From: Magnetospirillum fulvum MGU-K5 | GTDB taxonomy: Bacteria; Pseudomonadota; Alphaproteobacteria; Rhodospirillales; Magnetospirillaceae | Length of the DNA stretch: 64,000 nucleotides | Direction: 5' to 3' | Assembly (NCBI RefSeq): GCF_000442515.1 | Contig: NZ_AQPH01000011.1 | Span: 1 to 64,000, forward strand | Shown: positions 55,997 through 64,000 of the stretch, one piece after another | Layout: each line of letters begins with the position of its first letter | Position numbering within the stretch: position 1 is the stretch's first letter | The notes under the pieces: generated by a model | What the model was told of the DNA's origin: nothing | The model's input: only the letters and a program-made list of their open reading frames with translations | Databases searched by the model: none | Translations under genes and position numbers: made by a program

Positions 55997-57745
55997 TCAC
56001 ACCATCAGGCTGGTGGCGGCGGCCGGGCTGGGTGGCAATTCGACGAAGGCCCGCCCGGCCTGAAACGACACGCCGCCCTTGATCCCGGTCAGTTGGGCGC
56101 ATTCGGCGAAGATTCCGGCGATGTCGCGGCAGATGGCGGGGTCGAGCGGCTGGCGGGTCCGCACGATCAGGTCGAACCGCTTGGTCTCGCGCAGCACCAG
56201 CCCGTCGAACTGAATCCGGCCCAACCGGCTCATCTCGATATCGAGGATGAAGCGCTTTTCACCGCCGCCGCCGCTCTGTTTCCGCTCCTCCGTATCCGAT
56301 GGGGTCTGGACATGGAGCCGGATCGGATCAATCTGCGCCCCGTTCAGGAACGGCATCGTCAGGGTCTGCCATTCCCCCGCCGGACCCTTGGGCTTCGCTG
56401 CGTCCTCAGCCAGGGACTTCATGTCGCCCAGCAGCCGGTCGGCCAGATCGTGCCGTCCGATCTTGTCCAGTCCGCGCTGAGTCGCCTCACCGCCCGGCAG
56501 GCGGGAGTCACCGTTGCGCACCGCCGCTGCAAACCCGGCCAGCGCCGCCGCCAGTCGCGGCCCGGCCTGGGGCAAGGCCTGCATCAGCACATTGGCGGCC
56601 TGAAGATCGCTGCGGGCCAATTGGTCGATCGCTTCGGACAAAGCGGGCCAGCCGCCGGTGCCCAAGCCCGGAATCGTCGGTGGCGGGGCCGGGGGCGGCG
56701 GCAGCGGCTGGCCGACCACGTCAAGTCGCACCGTTCCGCCGACCGGCAGCGCCAGACCCGAGGGCAGCGATAACAGTCCGGCCTCGGTCTGCACCAAGAC
56801 ACCGCCGCCTGGAACCGAATTGCTCAGCACCCGGCCAGTCAGGCTCAGCGGTGCGGCGGGCGTTGGCGGCGCGAGCGAAAGTCCGCTCCCTGCTCCAGGC
56901 GGGACTCCGCCTCCCGTCGGCGGCGCGGCCGGATTGGCGGTGGGGAGGGACGGAGCGGCCGGAGCATTGCTGTTTCCCTCCGCCGGTCGCGCCTCGGCCA
57001 GACGCAGCGGAATTTGAGTCCCCGGGGTCAGGTTGGTCCAGGCGGAGGGCAGGGTGCCGGGCGTGGCGACCGCTGGCAGCGGGGATCCGGCTTGGGCGGT
57101 TGCCGGGCCTTGGCCAGGGCCTGGGGACGTGGCGGTCGATTGCTGTCCCAATGGGGGGAAAGCCCCGCTGCTGGCTCCTCCCGGCACTGGCGCTGTCCCC
57201 GGACGGAGCACAATCGCGGTCAGGCCGGGCAATCCGTCCGCCAGTATGCCCGGTGCCGAGGCATTGGTCAGACCGGCGGTGGCCGTCCCCAGGTTTTGCC
57301 CCGTCAGACTCTTGGCCTGAGACAGGCCGGTGCCACCCAAAGGGGAAAGGGATGGGGACAGCAGGGGCGGCAGGCCGCCGCCCGCCGCCGTCAGCGTTGC
57401 CGCCGGAGTGCCTGCGGTGGCGCGTCCGTTGACCGCCGCCAGCCGCAGCACGAAGCCGTCGTTCTGTTGCACGAACTGAAAGGTGAGGCTGGCGCCGGGG
57501 CTGGCCGAAAATCCCGGCGGAATCTTCAGATCGAGGAACGAGCCGTCGGGCAAAGCCAGCCGGGCCGTGGTGCGGGGCTGGCCCGAAATCGAGACCAGGG
57601 TCGCCTCCAGAGTCTTCAGGCCTGCTTCCGCCAGCCGGGTTACCGCCTCGGCGGTTTCGGCATTGGCCGGACTCGTCACCACCGCCGGACTGGGCGGTGA
57701 GGACGAACTGGCCGGTGGGGCGGACGGCAGGACGCTGTCGACCAT
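55997..57745 (-). CDS. FliK-like flagellar hook-length control protein
   Basis: The 582-residue protein has a long disordered Ala/Pro/Gly-rich region (about 90-400) and a folded C-terminus typical of FliK_C: WQTLTMPFLNGAQIDPIRLHVQ, RFILDIEMSRLGRIQFDGLVLRETKRFDLIVRT and FAECAQLTGIKGGVSFQ. An N-terminal compact part (LEATLVSISGQPRTTARLALPDGSFLDLKIPPG) precedes it. FliK measures the hook and switches export specificity. Its 4-bp gap from flhG puts it in the flhA-flhF-flhG operon. Name is kept as FliK-like since the central region is not conserved. Confidence 0.82.
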   Translation of the reverse strand: MVDSVLPSAPPASSSSPPSPAVVTSPANAETAEAVTRLAEAGLKTLEATLVSISGQPRTTARLALPDGSFLDLKIPPGFSASPGASLTFQFVQQNDGFVLRLAAVNGRATAGTPAATLTAAGGGLPPLLSPSLSPLGGTGLSQAKSLTGQNLGTATAGLTNASAPGILADGLPGLTAIVLRPGTAPVPGGASSGAFPPLGQQSTATSPGPGQGPATAQAGSPLPAVATPGTLPSAWTNLTPGTQIPLRLAEARPAEGNSNAPAAPSLPTANPAAPPTGGGVPPGAGSGLSLAPPTPAAPLSLTGRVLSNSVPGGGVLVQTEAGLLSLPSGLALPVGGTVRLDVVGQPLPPPPAPPPTIPGLGTGGWPALSEAIDQLARSDLQAANVLMQALPQAGPRLAAALAGFAAAVRNGDSRLPGGEATQRGLDKIGRHDLADRLLGDMKSLAEDAAKPKGPAGEWQTLTMPFLNGAQIDPIRLHVQTPSDTEERKQSGGGGEKRFILDIEMSRLGRIQFDGLVLRETKRFDLIVRTRQPLDPAICRDIAGIFAECAQLTGIKGGVSFQAGRAFVELPPSPAAATSLMV

Positions 57746-57748
57746 CGC

Positions 57749-58546
57749 CTATCTCGTGCGGACCAGACGCTCGACAATCGCCTCGACATCAGCGGCGGCT
57801 TCGGCATTGGGCGACCGGGTCATGATCGGGGTCTGGTTGCGGATTGCCTCGCGCACTTTGAGATCGCGGCGGATCACCCCGGCCAGCGGCGGCGAGATTT
57901 TCAGGAAGCCCTCGCACGCCTTCAGCAGGGTGTTGTAGATCCGCTCGCCCTCGCGGGTCGAGTTGGCCATGTTGACAACAACGCGCAGATCGCTGCCCGG
58001 CCGCTCCATGCTGGTGACCTTGATGAAGGCATAGGCGTCGGTCAGCGAGGTCGGCTCGTCGGTGGTCACCACCATGATCGTCCCGGCCGATTGCGAGAAG
58101 GTGCGGATCGACTTCTCCACCCCGGCCCCGAGATCGACCACCACCCGGTCATAGCCGCCCGCCAGCGTCACCAGATCGTCGCCCAGCAATTGCAGCCGCG
58201 ACAGCGGGATGTTCGCCAGCGTGCCCGAGCCGGAGCGTCCGGCGATGACGTCGAACCCGCCCGCGTCAAAGCTGACCGCCGCCTGATTGAGCGTCATCCG
58301 CCCGGCGACGACGCTGCCCAGGTCGGTTTTCGGCATTAGACCAAGCTGGATATCGACATTGGCCAGCCCAAGATCGCCATCGAACAACAGAACCTTTTGC
58401 CCGGCGCGCGCCAAGGCGTGCGACAGGGTGATGGCGAACCATGTCTTGCCCACCCCTCCCTTGCCCGAGGCAATGGCGATGATGTTGCGCCCCTTGGCCC
58501 GAACGGTCGGGCGGGGCGCGAGGGTGGGAGCGTCGGGCGTGCTCAT
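57749..58546 (-). CDS. flhG: Flagellar number regulator FlhG (MinD-like ATPase)
   Basis: The 265-residue protein has the deviant Walker A IASGKGGVGKTWFAITLSHALA (about 25-46), LFDGDLGLANVDIQLGLMP, and VVDLGAGVEKSIRTFSQSAGTIMVVTTDEPTSLTDAYAFIK. A typical C-terminal amphipathic membrane helix lies at the end. It restrains flagellar number through FlhF. Overlaps flhF by ATGA, as in many polar flagellates. The N-terminal 20 residues are Pro-rich and may hold an FlhF-activating element. Confidence 0.93.
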   Translation of the reverse strand: MSTPDAPTLAPRPTVRAKGRNIIAIASGKGGVGKTWFAITLSHALARAGQKVLLFDGDLGLANVDIQLGLMPKTDLGSVVAGRMTLNQAAVSFDAGGFDVIAGRSGSGTLANIPLSRLQLLGDDLVTLAGGYDRVVVDLGAGVEKSIRTFSQSAGTIMVVTTDEPTSLTDAYAFIKVTSMERPGSDLRVVVNMANSTREGERIYNTLLKACEGFLKISPPLAGVIRRDLKVREAIRNQTPIMTRSPNAEAAADVEAIVERLVRTR

Positions 58547-59544
58547 GATGCGGATGCCTCGGTCCAGAAGGTTTCGTCTTGGGGGGCGGCGGCTGCGGGC
58601 GGTGGGGGCATGATCAGCCGGGCCAGGGAAATCGCGGAAATCGACGACAGGCCTGACGCGACATGCGGGCTGGCCGAGACGTCGCACAAAGCCAATTGTC
58701 CGGCCTCGGCTCCGGCCAGGATCGCGCCGAGACGGCGGGTGGTGTCGAGCCGGGTGGCGAACAGCCGGGTCGCCCCGGTCGAGGCGAAGGATTCGGCCAG
58801 TTCGCCCGCTTCGATCGCGTCGCCACCGGCGGCCAGCACCAGGATCGGTTCGACATCGGCGGCTTCGATCAGGCTTTGCAGATAATCCATGTCGCTGGGT
58901 TTAAAGCCGTTGAGGCCGGGGGAATCGATCAGGGTCAGGTCGAAACGTCCCTGGGAGTCTTCGACGGCGCGGGCCAGCGAATCCGGTCCCCGCGCCCGCA
59001 CCAGATCAATTTCCAGGATCGAGGTGAAGGCGGCCAGTTGCTCGACCGCTCCGGCGCGGATGTTGTCGCAGGTGATGACCCCGACCCGGCGCTGTTTCAG
59101 CACCGAGCGCGCCGCCAGCTTGGCCACCGTGACGCTTTTGCCCGCGCCATTGGGGCCGACCAGCATGAAGGGGCGCGGCGCGGAATGTTCGGGCAGATGG
59201 GCAAAGGCGAACCCGGCTTCCAGCGCGGCGGCGCAGGCCAGGACCGGGTCGGAGATTTCGGCGGCGCGGGCGGCATTGACCAGCCGGTCGATCAGGCGCG
59301 GCGGCGTGCCATGGTCGGTCAGCGCCGCCCGGATCGCGTCGGCGGCGGCCGAGCCGTCGCTTTCCCCCAGCATCTCGGCGACGGCAAGGTCAGCATCGGC
59401 GGATTCCAGAGCGGCGGTGATCCGTACCCCCTTGGTGCCCGCCGCCCGCTGGGTCGAGACGATGATGGCGTCATCGCCCAGTTCCGAGCGGACCATCTCC
59501 ATCGCCTCGGACATCGTTGCCGCTGTGAAGGATTTCAGCCGCAT
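58543..59544 (-). CDS. flhF: Flagellar SRP-like GTPase FlhF
   Basis: The 333-residue protein has an N-terminal MRLKSFTAATMSEAMEMVRSELGDDAIIVST segment, the family hallmark, then the G domain with GPNGAGKSVTVAKLAA (P loop), TCDNIRAGAVEQLAAFTSI, LIDSPGLNGF and TRLDTTRRLGAIL. FlhF places the flagellar base at the cell pole. The P loop has GAGKS rather than the usual GxGKTT, with Ser and Val in place of the Thr pair. It overlaps flhG and follows flhA by 40 bp. No sign of truncation beyond the short B domain. Confidence 0.93.
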   Translation of the reverse strand: MRLKSFTAATMSEAMEMVRSELGDDAIIVSTQRAAGTKGVRITAALESADADLAVAEMLGESDGSAAADAIRAALTDHGTPPRLIDRLVNAARAAEISDPVLACAAALEAGFAFAHLPEHSAPRPFMLVGPNGAGKSVTVAKLAARSVLKQRRVGVITCDNIRAGAVEQLAAFTSILEIDLVRARGPDSLARAVEDSQGRFDLTLIDSPGLNGFKPSDMDYLQSLIEAADVEPILVLAAGGDAIEAGELAESFASTGATRLFATRLDTTRRLGAILAGAEAGQLALCDVSASPHVASGLSSISAISLARLIMPPPPAAAAPQDETFWTEASAS

Positions 59545-59584
59545 CGGCGCACCCTGGGTCCGGGGGAGTTAGTCCGTGTCGTCA

Positions 59585-61699
59585 TCATACCTGCCCCAAT
59601 GTCTTGATGCGGGCCTTGGGGTGAATTTCGGACTGCCCCATCACCACCGTCATCGGGCGGAACCGCTCGACGATCGAACGGACATAGGGGCGCACCATCG
59701 GGCTGGTCAGCAGCACCGGGGTCTCGCCCTGCATCGCAAAGCGTTCGAAGGTCTGGCGGACCCGGCCGATGAAATCCTGCAACTGGGTGGGCGCCATCGA
59801 AATCTGCTTTTCCTCGCCCGCGCCGACCAGGGATTCGGCAAAGGCCTGTTCCCATTCCGGCGACAGGGTCAGCAGCGGGATGAAGCCCTGCGGTCCGCAA
59901 TTGGCGTCGGAAATCTGACGGGCGAGGCGCGAGCGGACATGCTCGGTAATCATCGTGATGTTGCGGGTGTGGCCGCAGGCCTCGGCGATGCCTTCGAGGA
60001 TCGTCGGCAGGTCGCGGATCGAGACCCGCTCGCCCAGCAGGTTTTGCAGCACGCGTTGCAGCCCGCCGACCGTCATCTGGCCGGGGATCAGTTCGGCCAC
60101 CAGCTTCTGCTGCTCCTTGTCGAGTTCGTCGAGCAGCTTTTGCGTCTCGGCGTGACTGAGCAGTTCGGGCATGTTGTCCTTGACCACCTCGGTCAGGTGG
60201 GTGGTGATCACCGTTGGCGGATCGACGACGGTATAGCCGCGGAACAACGCCTCTTCGCGCGCCGCCGCGTCGATCCACATCGCGGGAAGGCCAAAGGTCG
60301 GCTCGCGGGTCTTTTCGCCCGGCAGCGAGATATCCTCGCCGCGCGGGTCCATGATCAGCAGCATGTTGGGGCGCAGATCGCCGCGTCCGGCCTCGACCTC
60401 CTTGATGTGGACGACATAGGTGTTGGCCGGAAGCTGCATGTTGTCCTGGATGCGGACGCTGGGCATCACAAAGCCCATCTCGGCGGCGACGGCACGGCGC
60501 AGCGACTTGATCTGATCGGTCAGACGCTGGCCCTTGGGGTTGTTGATCAACTGGAGCAGCCCATAGCCCAGTTCCAGCCGGATCAGATCGATCTTGAGCG
60601 CGGTCGAGATCGGTTCCTCGGGCACCGGGGCCTGTTGCAGCGCCTGCTCGGCCTGAACCTGAACCTCCTCGTCGGCCTTGGCCCGCTTGCGCCGGTCGAG
60701 ATAGAACGCCGCCGCCCCCATCCCGCCGCCCAGTACGGCGAAGGGCAGGAACGGCATCCCCGGTACCAGCGCCATCATCATCATCAGGCCCGCCGCCATG
60801 CCGACGGCACGGGGATAGCCCGCCAACTGGGCGAACAGGGCCTGATCGACCGATTCCTGAATGCCCGCCTTGGTCACCAGCATACCGGCGGCGACCGAAA
60901 CGATCAGGGCAGGAACCTGGGTGACCAGACCGTCGCCGACCGTCAGCTTGGTATAGATGTCGGCGGCCTGGGCAAAGGTCAGCCCGTTCTGGGCCATCCC
61001 GATCACCATCCCGGCGATGACGTTGATCGCGGTGATCAGCAGACCGGCGACGGCGTCGCCCCGGACGAATTTCGACGCACCGTCCATCGCGCCGAAGAAG
61101 GCGGATTCCTGTTCCAGTTCGGACCGGCGTTTGCGCGCGGTCGGCTCGTCGCATAGTCCGGCCGACAGATCGGCGTCGATCGCCATCTGCTTGCCCGGCA
61201 TCGCATCAAGGGTGAAGCGGGCGGCCACTTCGGCGATACGGGTCGAACCCTTGGTGATGACGACGAAATTGACGATCACCAGAATGGCAAAGACGATAAT
61301 GCCGATGACGAAATTGCCGCTCATGATGAAGCTGGAGAAGGCGGCGATGACCTGACCCGCGCCTTCGACCCCTTCATGGCCGTGCGACAGAATCAACCGC
61401 GTCGAAGCCAGATTCAACGCCAGCCGGATCAGGGTGGTGATCAGCAGAACCGTCGGAAAGGCACTGAATTGCAGCGGCTTCTCGATGAAGATCGCCACCA
61501 TCAGAATCAGAACCGAAATCGTGATCGACAGCGACAGGCCGACGTCCAGCGCCCAGGCCGGCAACGGCAGGATCAGCACGGTCAGAATCAGCATGACGCC
61601 TGCGGCCAGGGCAACGTCGCCCCGCCGCATCGCCGCGCCTAACCGGCCGAATGCCTGCCGTGTCGCCAGGGTTCCGCTTCCCGCGTCGCCTTCGGCCAT
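59585..61699 (-). CDS. flhA: Flagellar export gate protein FlhA
   Basis: The 704-residue protein has eight hydrophobic helices in its first half (VALAAGVMLILTVLILPLP, FPTVLLITTLIRLALNLASTRLIL, the FHIPEP region GKQMAIDADLSAG) and a soluble C-terminal domain (from about 360) with LELGYGLLQLI, GFVMPSVRIQDN, WIDAAAREEALFRGYTVVDPPTV and ITEHVRSRLARQI. It forms the nonameric ring that docks export substrates. Start ATG 61699; a TTG two codons upstream is possible. First of the flhA-flhF-flhG-fliK run. Confidence 0.97.
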   Translation of the reverse strand: MAEGDAGSGTLATRQAFGRLGAAMRRGDVALAAGVMLILTVLILPLPAWALDVGLSLSITISVLILMVAIFIEKPLQFSAFPTVLLITTLIRLALNLASTRLILSHGHEGVEGAGQVIAAFSSFIMSGNFVIGIIVFAILVIVNFVVITKGSTRIAEVAARFTLDAMPGKQMAIDADLSAGLCDEPTARKRRSELEQESAFFGAMDGASKFVRGDAVAGLLITAINVIAGMVIGMAQNGLTFAQAADIYTKLTVGDGLVTQVPALIVSVAAGMLVTKAGIQESVDQALFAQLAGYPRAVGMAAGLMMMMALVPGMPFLPFAVLGGGMGAAAFYLDRRKRAKADEEVQVQAEQALQQAPVPEEPISTALKIDLIRLELGYGLLQLINNPKGQRLTDQIKSLRRAVAAEMGFVMPSVRIQDNMQLPANTYVVHIKEVEAGRGDLRPNMLLIMDPRGEDISLPGEKTREPTFGLPAMWIDAAAREEALFRGYTVVDPPTVITTHLTEVVKDNMPELLSHAETQKLLDELDKEQQKLVAELIPGQMTVGGLQRVLQNLLGERVSIRDLPTILEGIAEACGHTRNITMITEHVRSRLARQISDANCGPQGFIPLLTLSPEWEQAFAESLVGAGEEKQISMAPTQLQDFIGRVRQTFERFAMQGETPVLLTSPMVRPYVRSIVERFRPMTVVMGQSEIHPKARIKTLGQV

Positions 61700-61711
61700 C
61701 GTCAACTATCC

Positions 61712-63088
61712 TTAAATCGCGGCGCGGTCGGGTTCGCCGCCCGCAGGTGGCGGCACCGCAACGCCGTCATCGGCGTATTGCTTCAGCTTGTTGCGTAGCG
61801 TCCGGATCGAAATCCCCAGAATGTTGGCGGCATGGGTCCGGTTGCCGAGATAGGCGTTCAGGGTGTCGAGGATCAAATCGCGCTCGACCTCGGCGACGGT
61901 CTTGCCGACCAGCCCGGTCGCGCTGCCCGCCGTCACCGACGCCGCCGCGACGGCGGCCTGGGCCACCACCGGATCGGGATTGGTGCCGACCGCTCCCCCC
62001 GACAGCAAGATCGCCTCGGCTCCGATCTCGGGGCCTTGGGCCAGCAGCACGGCGCGATGCATGCAGTTTTCCAGTTCGCGGACATTGCCGCGCCAGGAAT
62101 GGCGGACCAGCATCTGCCGCCCCTCGGCCGACAGCGGGCGGGAGGGCAGGCCGTTGGCTTCGCTGTAGCGTTTGATGAAATGGTCGGCCAGCACGGTGAT
62201 ATCGAGCGGACGCTCGCGCAGGGCGGGCAGGGCCAGGGTGACGACGTTGAGGCGGTAATACAAATCCTCGCGGAAGGTGCCCTTGCGCACTTCCTCTTCC
62301 ATGTGGCGGTTCGAGGTGGCGAGGATGCGGACATCGACCTTCACCGGCTGGCTGCCGCCGACGCGGTCGATTTCCTTTTCCTGAAGCACACGCAGCAGCT
62401 TCGATTGCAGCCGCACATCCATTTCGGAAATTTCGTCGAGCAGCAGGGTGCCGCCATTGGCTTCCTCGAACTTGCCGACCCGCCGCGCTACCGCGCCGGT
62501 GAACGCGCCCTTTTCATGGCCGAACAATTCGGATTCCAGCAGATTTTCCGGGATCGCGGCGCAATTGACCGCGACGAAGCGCTTGTCGGCGCGGCGGCTT
62601 TTCTTGTGGATGAAGCGGGCGACCAGTTCCTTGCCGGTGCCGGACTCGCCGGTAATCATGATCGAGGCGTCGGAATTGGCCACCTGTTCGGCCAGCTTCA
62701 ACGTCTGGGACATCCGCGGGTCTTTGAAGACGATGTTGTGGCTTTCCTGGGTCACCGCCGCGATTACCGCCGCGATCAGTTCGGCATCGGGAGGCAGCGG
62801 GATGTATTCCTTCGCGCCCGCCTTGATCGCCCGCACTGCCGCCGAAGCGTCCGAGGCGATGCCGCACGCCACCACCGGCACGACGATCCGTTCCGCTTCC
62901 AGCGAATCGATCAGGGTGCGGATGTCGCATTTAACGTCGATCATCACCAGATCGGCACCCTGGCCTCGCAGTTCCTCAAGCCCTGCTTCGAGGGTGACGA
63001 CATGGCGGACCTTGGCCCCCCGCGCCATCGCGATCTGGCTGGCGGCACCAATCTGCCCGTCCAGAGTGCCGATGATGAGAAGTCGCAT
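61712..63088 (-). CDS. flbD: Sigma-54-dependent flagellar regulator FlbD
   Basis: The 458-residue protein has a divergent receiver (1-120) where the acidic-pair region is MRLLIIGTLDGQ and the phospho-acceptor site LVMIDVKCD; the first is not canonical. The AAA+ domain has GESGTGKE, GAFTGAVARR (sigma-54 contact loop), GGTLLLDEISEMD and RHSWRGNVRELENC. A C-terminal Fis-type helix-turn-helix ends ANILGISIRTLRNKLKQY. It switches on class III/IV flagellar genes with sigma-54. Start ATG 63088 has GGAGAG upstream. Context fliN-flbD-flhA is as in Caulobacter. Confidence 0.95.
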   Translation of the reverse strand: MRLLIIGTLDGQIGAASQIAMARGAKVRHVVTLEAGLEELRGQGADLVMIDVKCDIRTLIDSLEAERIVVPVVACGIASDASAAVRAIKAGAKEYIPLPPDAELIAAVIAAVTQESHNIVFKDPRMSQTLKLAEQVANSDASIMITGESGTGKELVARFIHKKSRRADKRFVAVNCAAIPENLLESELFGHEKGAFTGAVARRVGKFEEANGGTLLLDEISEMDVRLQSKLLRVLQEKEIDRVGGSQPVKVDVRILATSNRHMEEEVRKGTFREDLYYRLNVVTLALPALRERPLDITVLADHFIKRYSEANGLPSRPLSAEGRQMLVRHSWRGNVRELENCMHRAVLLAQGPEIGAEAILLSGGAVGTNPDPVVAQAAVAAASVTAGSATGLVGKTVAEVERDLILDTLNAYLGNRTHAANILGISIRTLRNKLKQYADDGVAVPPPAGGEPDRAAI

Positions 63089-63117
63089 CTGGTAACTCTC
63101 CCTCCTCAAGCCGCCGT

Positions 63118-63444
63118 TCAGGCGCGGTCGGTCTTGATGATTTCCGTCATGGTCACGCCCAGGCGGTCTTCGACCACCACCACTTCGCCGCGTGCCACCA
63201 GCCGGTTGTTGACATAGATGTCGATCGCTTCGCCGACCTTGCGGTCCAGCTCGACCACCGCGCCACGCCCCAGCTTCAGCAATTGGTTAACCTGCATCGT
63301 CGATTTGCCCAGCACCGCCGAAACCTGCACCGGGATGTCGTACACCGCCTCCAGATCGCGGGCCGAACGCGGGCTGTCGGGCACGTCGCCACGCTGTTGG
63401 TCGTCGCCCTCGGACTTCAGATCGTTCAACTCGAAATCAGGCAT
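63118..63444 (-). CDS. fliN: Flagellar motor switch protein FliN
   Basis: A 108-residue protein whose C-terminal 80 residues are the SpoA-type switch domain (VYDIPVQVSAVLGKSTMQVNQLLKLGRGAVVELDRKVGEAIDIYVNNRLVARGEVVVVEDRLGVTMTEI). The N-terminal 30 residues are acidic. With FliM and FliG it forms the C-ring and also aids export. It lies 29 bp upstream of flbD and follows the fliH gene on the same strand. Length is normal for a short FliN. Confidence 0.96.
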   Translation of the reverse strand: MPDFELNDLKSEGDDQQRGDVPDSPRSARDLEAVYDIPVQVSAVLGKSTMQVNQLLKLGRGAVVELDRKVGEAIDIYVNNRLVARGEVVVVEDRLGVTMTEIIKTDRA

Positions 63445-63506
63445 AGTGTCCTCCGCGTCCGGCTGGTGGCCGGGAATTCTTTATTAACGCCCTCAGTCGC
63501 CGGGTC

Positions 63507-64000
63507 TCAGCTTTCGGCATCGGCGGCCTCCGATCCTCGTTCCGGTGGGGCCAATGCCCGTTCGACCGCCGCCTCGATGTCGGCGATCAGGCGGACCTGA
63601 TCGCGCTCGGCACCGCCGTCGGTCCATTCCACCCGGCAATCGCCGGGGGGCAGCCGGGGGTCGGCCTGCACCACCACGCGTCCCTCGAATCCATGCAGCC
63701 CGGCTTGGCTTTCCAGCCGTTCACGCACCGGATCGACCAGGCTGGGGACGACGCGGACGATGATCCGCGGTTCGTCGAGGACATTGGCGAAGCAATCGAG
63801 CACGGTACGAATCACTTCTTCGAACGCGTTGGTTTCGCAAGTCGCGGGCAGAACCTTGCGCAACACCGCCATCGCGACACGGGCGGCGACCCGCTGCGCT
63901 TCGTCGGCGGACTGGGCTTCGGCCTCCTTCAGCGAGGCGAAGCCACCCGCCAGCATCGTCATTGCGTCGGCCAGTTGACGCTCGGCCGATTGAGCCGCTT
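63507..64000 (-). CDS. fliH: Flagellar assembly protein FliH (C-terminal part, cut by window edge)
   Basis: The visible 163 residues run off the right edge with no stop upstream. They show a charged helical region (FASLKEAEAQSADEAQRVAARVAMAVLRKVLP) followed by the C-terminal FliH domain with VIRTVLDCFANVLDEPRIIVRVVPSLVDPVRERL and DCRVEWTDGGAERD. FliH holds the export ATPase FliI. Position before fliN matches the fliF-fliG-fliH-fliN order in this group. An internal ATG at 63962 is not the true start. Confidence 0.85.
   Translation of the reverse strand, partial: AAQSAERQLADAMTMLAGGFASLKEAEAQSADEAQRVAARVAMAVLRKVLPATCETNAFEEVIRTVLDCFANVLDEPRIIVRVVPSLVDPVRERLESQAGLHGFEGRVVVQADPRLPPGDCRVEWTDGGAERDQVRLIADIEAAVERALAPPERGSEAADAES

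Noticed and set aside
1-64000. CRISPR arrays, rRNA genes, insertion-sequence transposases
   Set aside because: No regular direct-repeat spacing, no rRNA signature and no transposase-like frame was found.

Overview
The window looks like the chromosome of a motile, GC-rich alphaproteobacterium of the Rhodospirillales (Magnetospirillum/Phaeospirillum-like). The grounds are the fliH-fliN-flbD-flhA flagellar order, a ChpT-like phosphotransferase beside a compact che operon, a GTTC-N7-GTTC LexA box and the codon bias. There is no rRNA operon and no CRISPR array. One tRNA, Leu(TAA), is present.

Layout. 1-4.1 kb: etfB start, a MarR-type regulator translationally coupled to an unrecognised gene, an M17 aminopeptidase and a GST. 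4.1-4.9 kb: tRNA-Leu and two small proteins. 4.9-9.2 kb: trpB-trpA-accD-folC operon (minus). 9.3-19.1 kb (plus): a GAF/PP2C/anti-sigma kinase, a STAS antagonist, an RNA m5U methyltransferase and a ChpT-like protein, then cheA-cheW-cheY-cheB-cheR. 19.2-21.6 kb: cytochrome b561 and a FliD-like cap protein with a candidate sigma-54 promoter.

21.7-29.4 kb (minus) is a sulfur locus. Transcription order is: 45-aa protein, XRE-cupin regulator, cysE, DUF2325 protein, Family 2A encapsulin shell, and a cysteine desulfurase with a ~210-residue Pro/Ala-rich N-terminal extension typical of the encapsulated cargo. A hairpin follows, then cystathionine beta-synthase and a cystathionine gamma-lyase/synthase-type enzyme. 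CysE, CBS and CGL can feed cysteine to the encapsulated desulfurase. Divergent from it is a 126-aa protein that is 44% methionine.

30.1-40 kb: umuD-umuC under a LexA box, an MFS transporter, a KefB-type antiporter, a SecD-SecF fusion, a small exported protein and a chemoreceptor.

40.3-56 kb: a T7-like (podovirus) late module: S24 repressor, lysis/papain-like protein, portal, scaffold, capsid, tail tubes A and B, fibre, terminase, holin and a virion protein. No integrase, replication gene or phage RNA polymerase is seen. Between scaffold and capsid, on the opposite strand, sits a two-gene oxygen-sensing cassette: an ODP diiron protein and a soluble protein with two degenerate chemoreceptor hairpin tips.

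56-64 kb (minus): fliH (cut by the window edge), fliN, flbD, flhA, flhF, flhG and a FliK-like protein.

The strongest candidates for an unusual system are the encapsulin sulfur locus with its DUF2325 and Met-rich neighbours, and the domesticated-looking T7-like module carrying an aerotaxis-type sensor pair.
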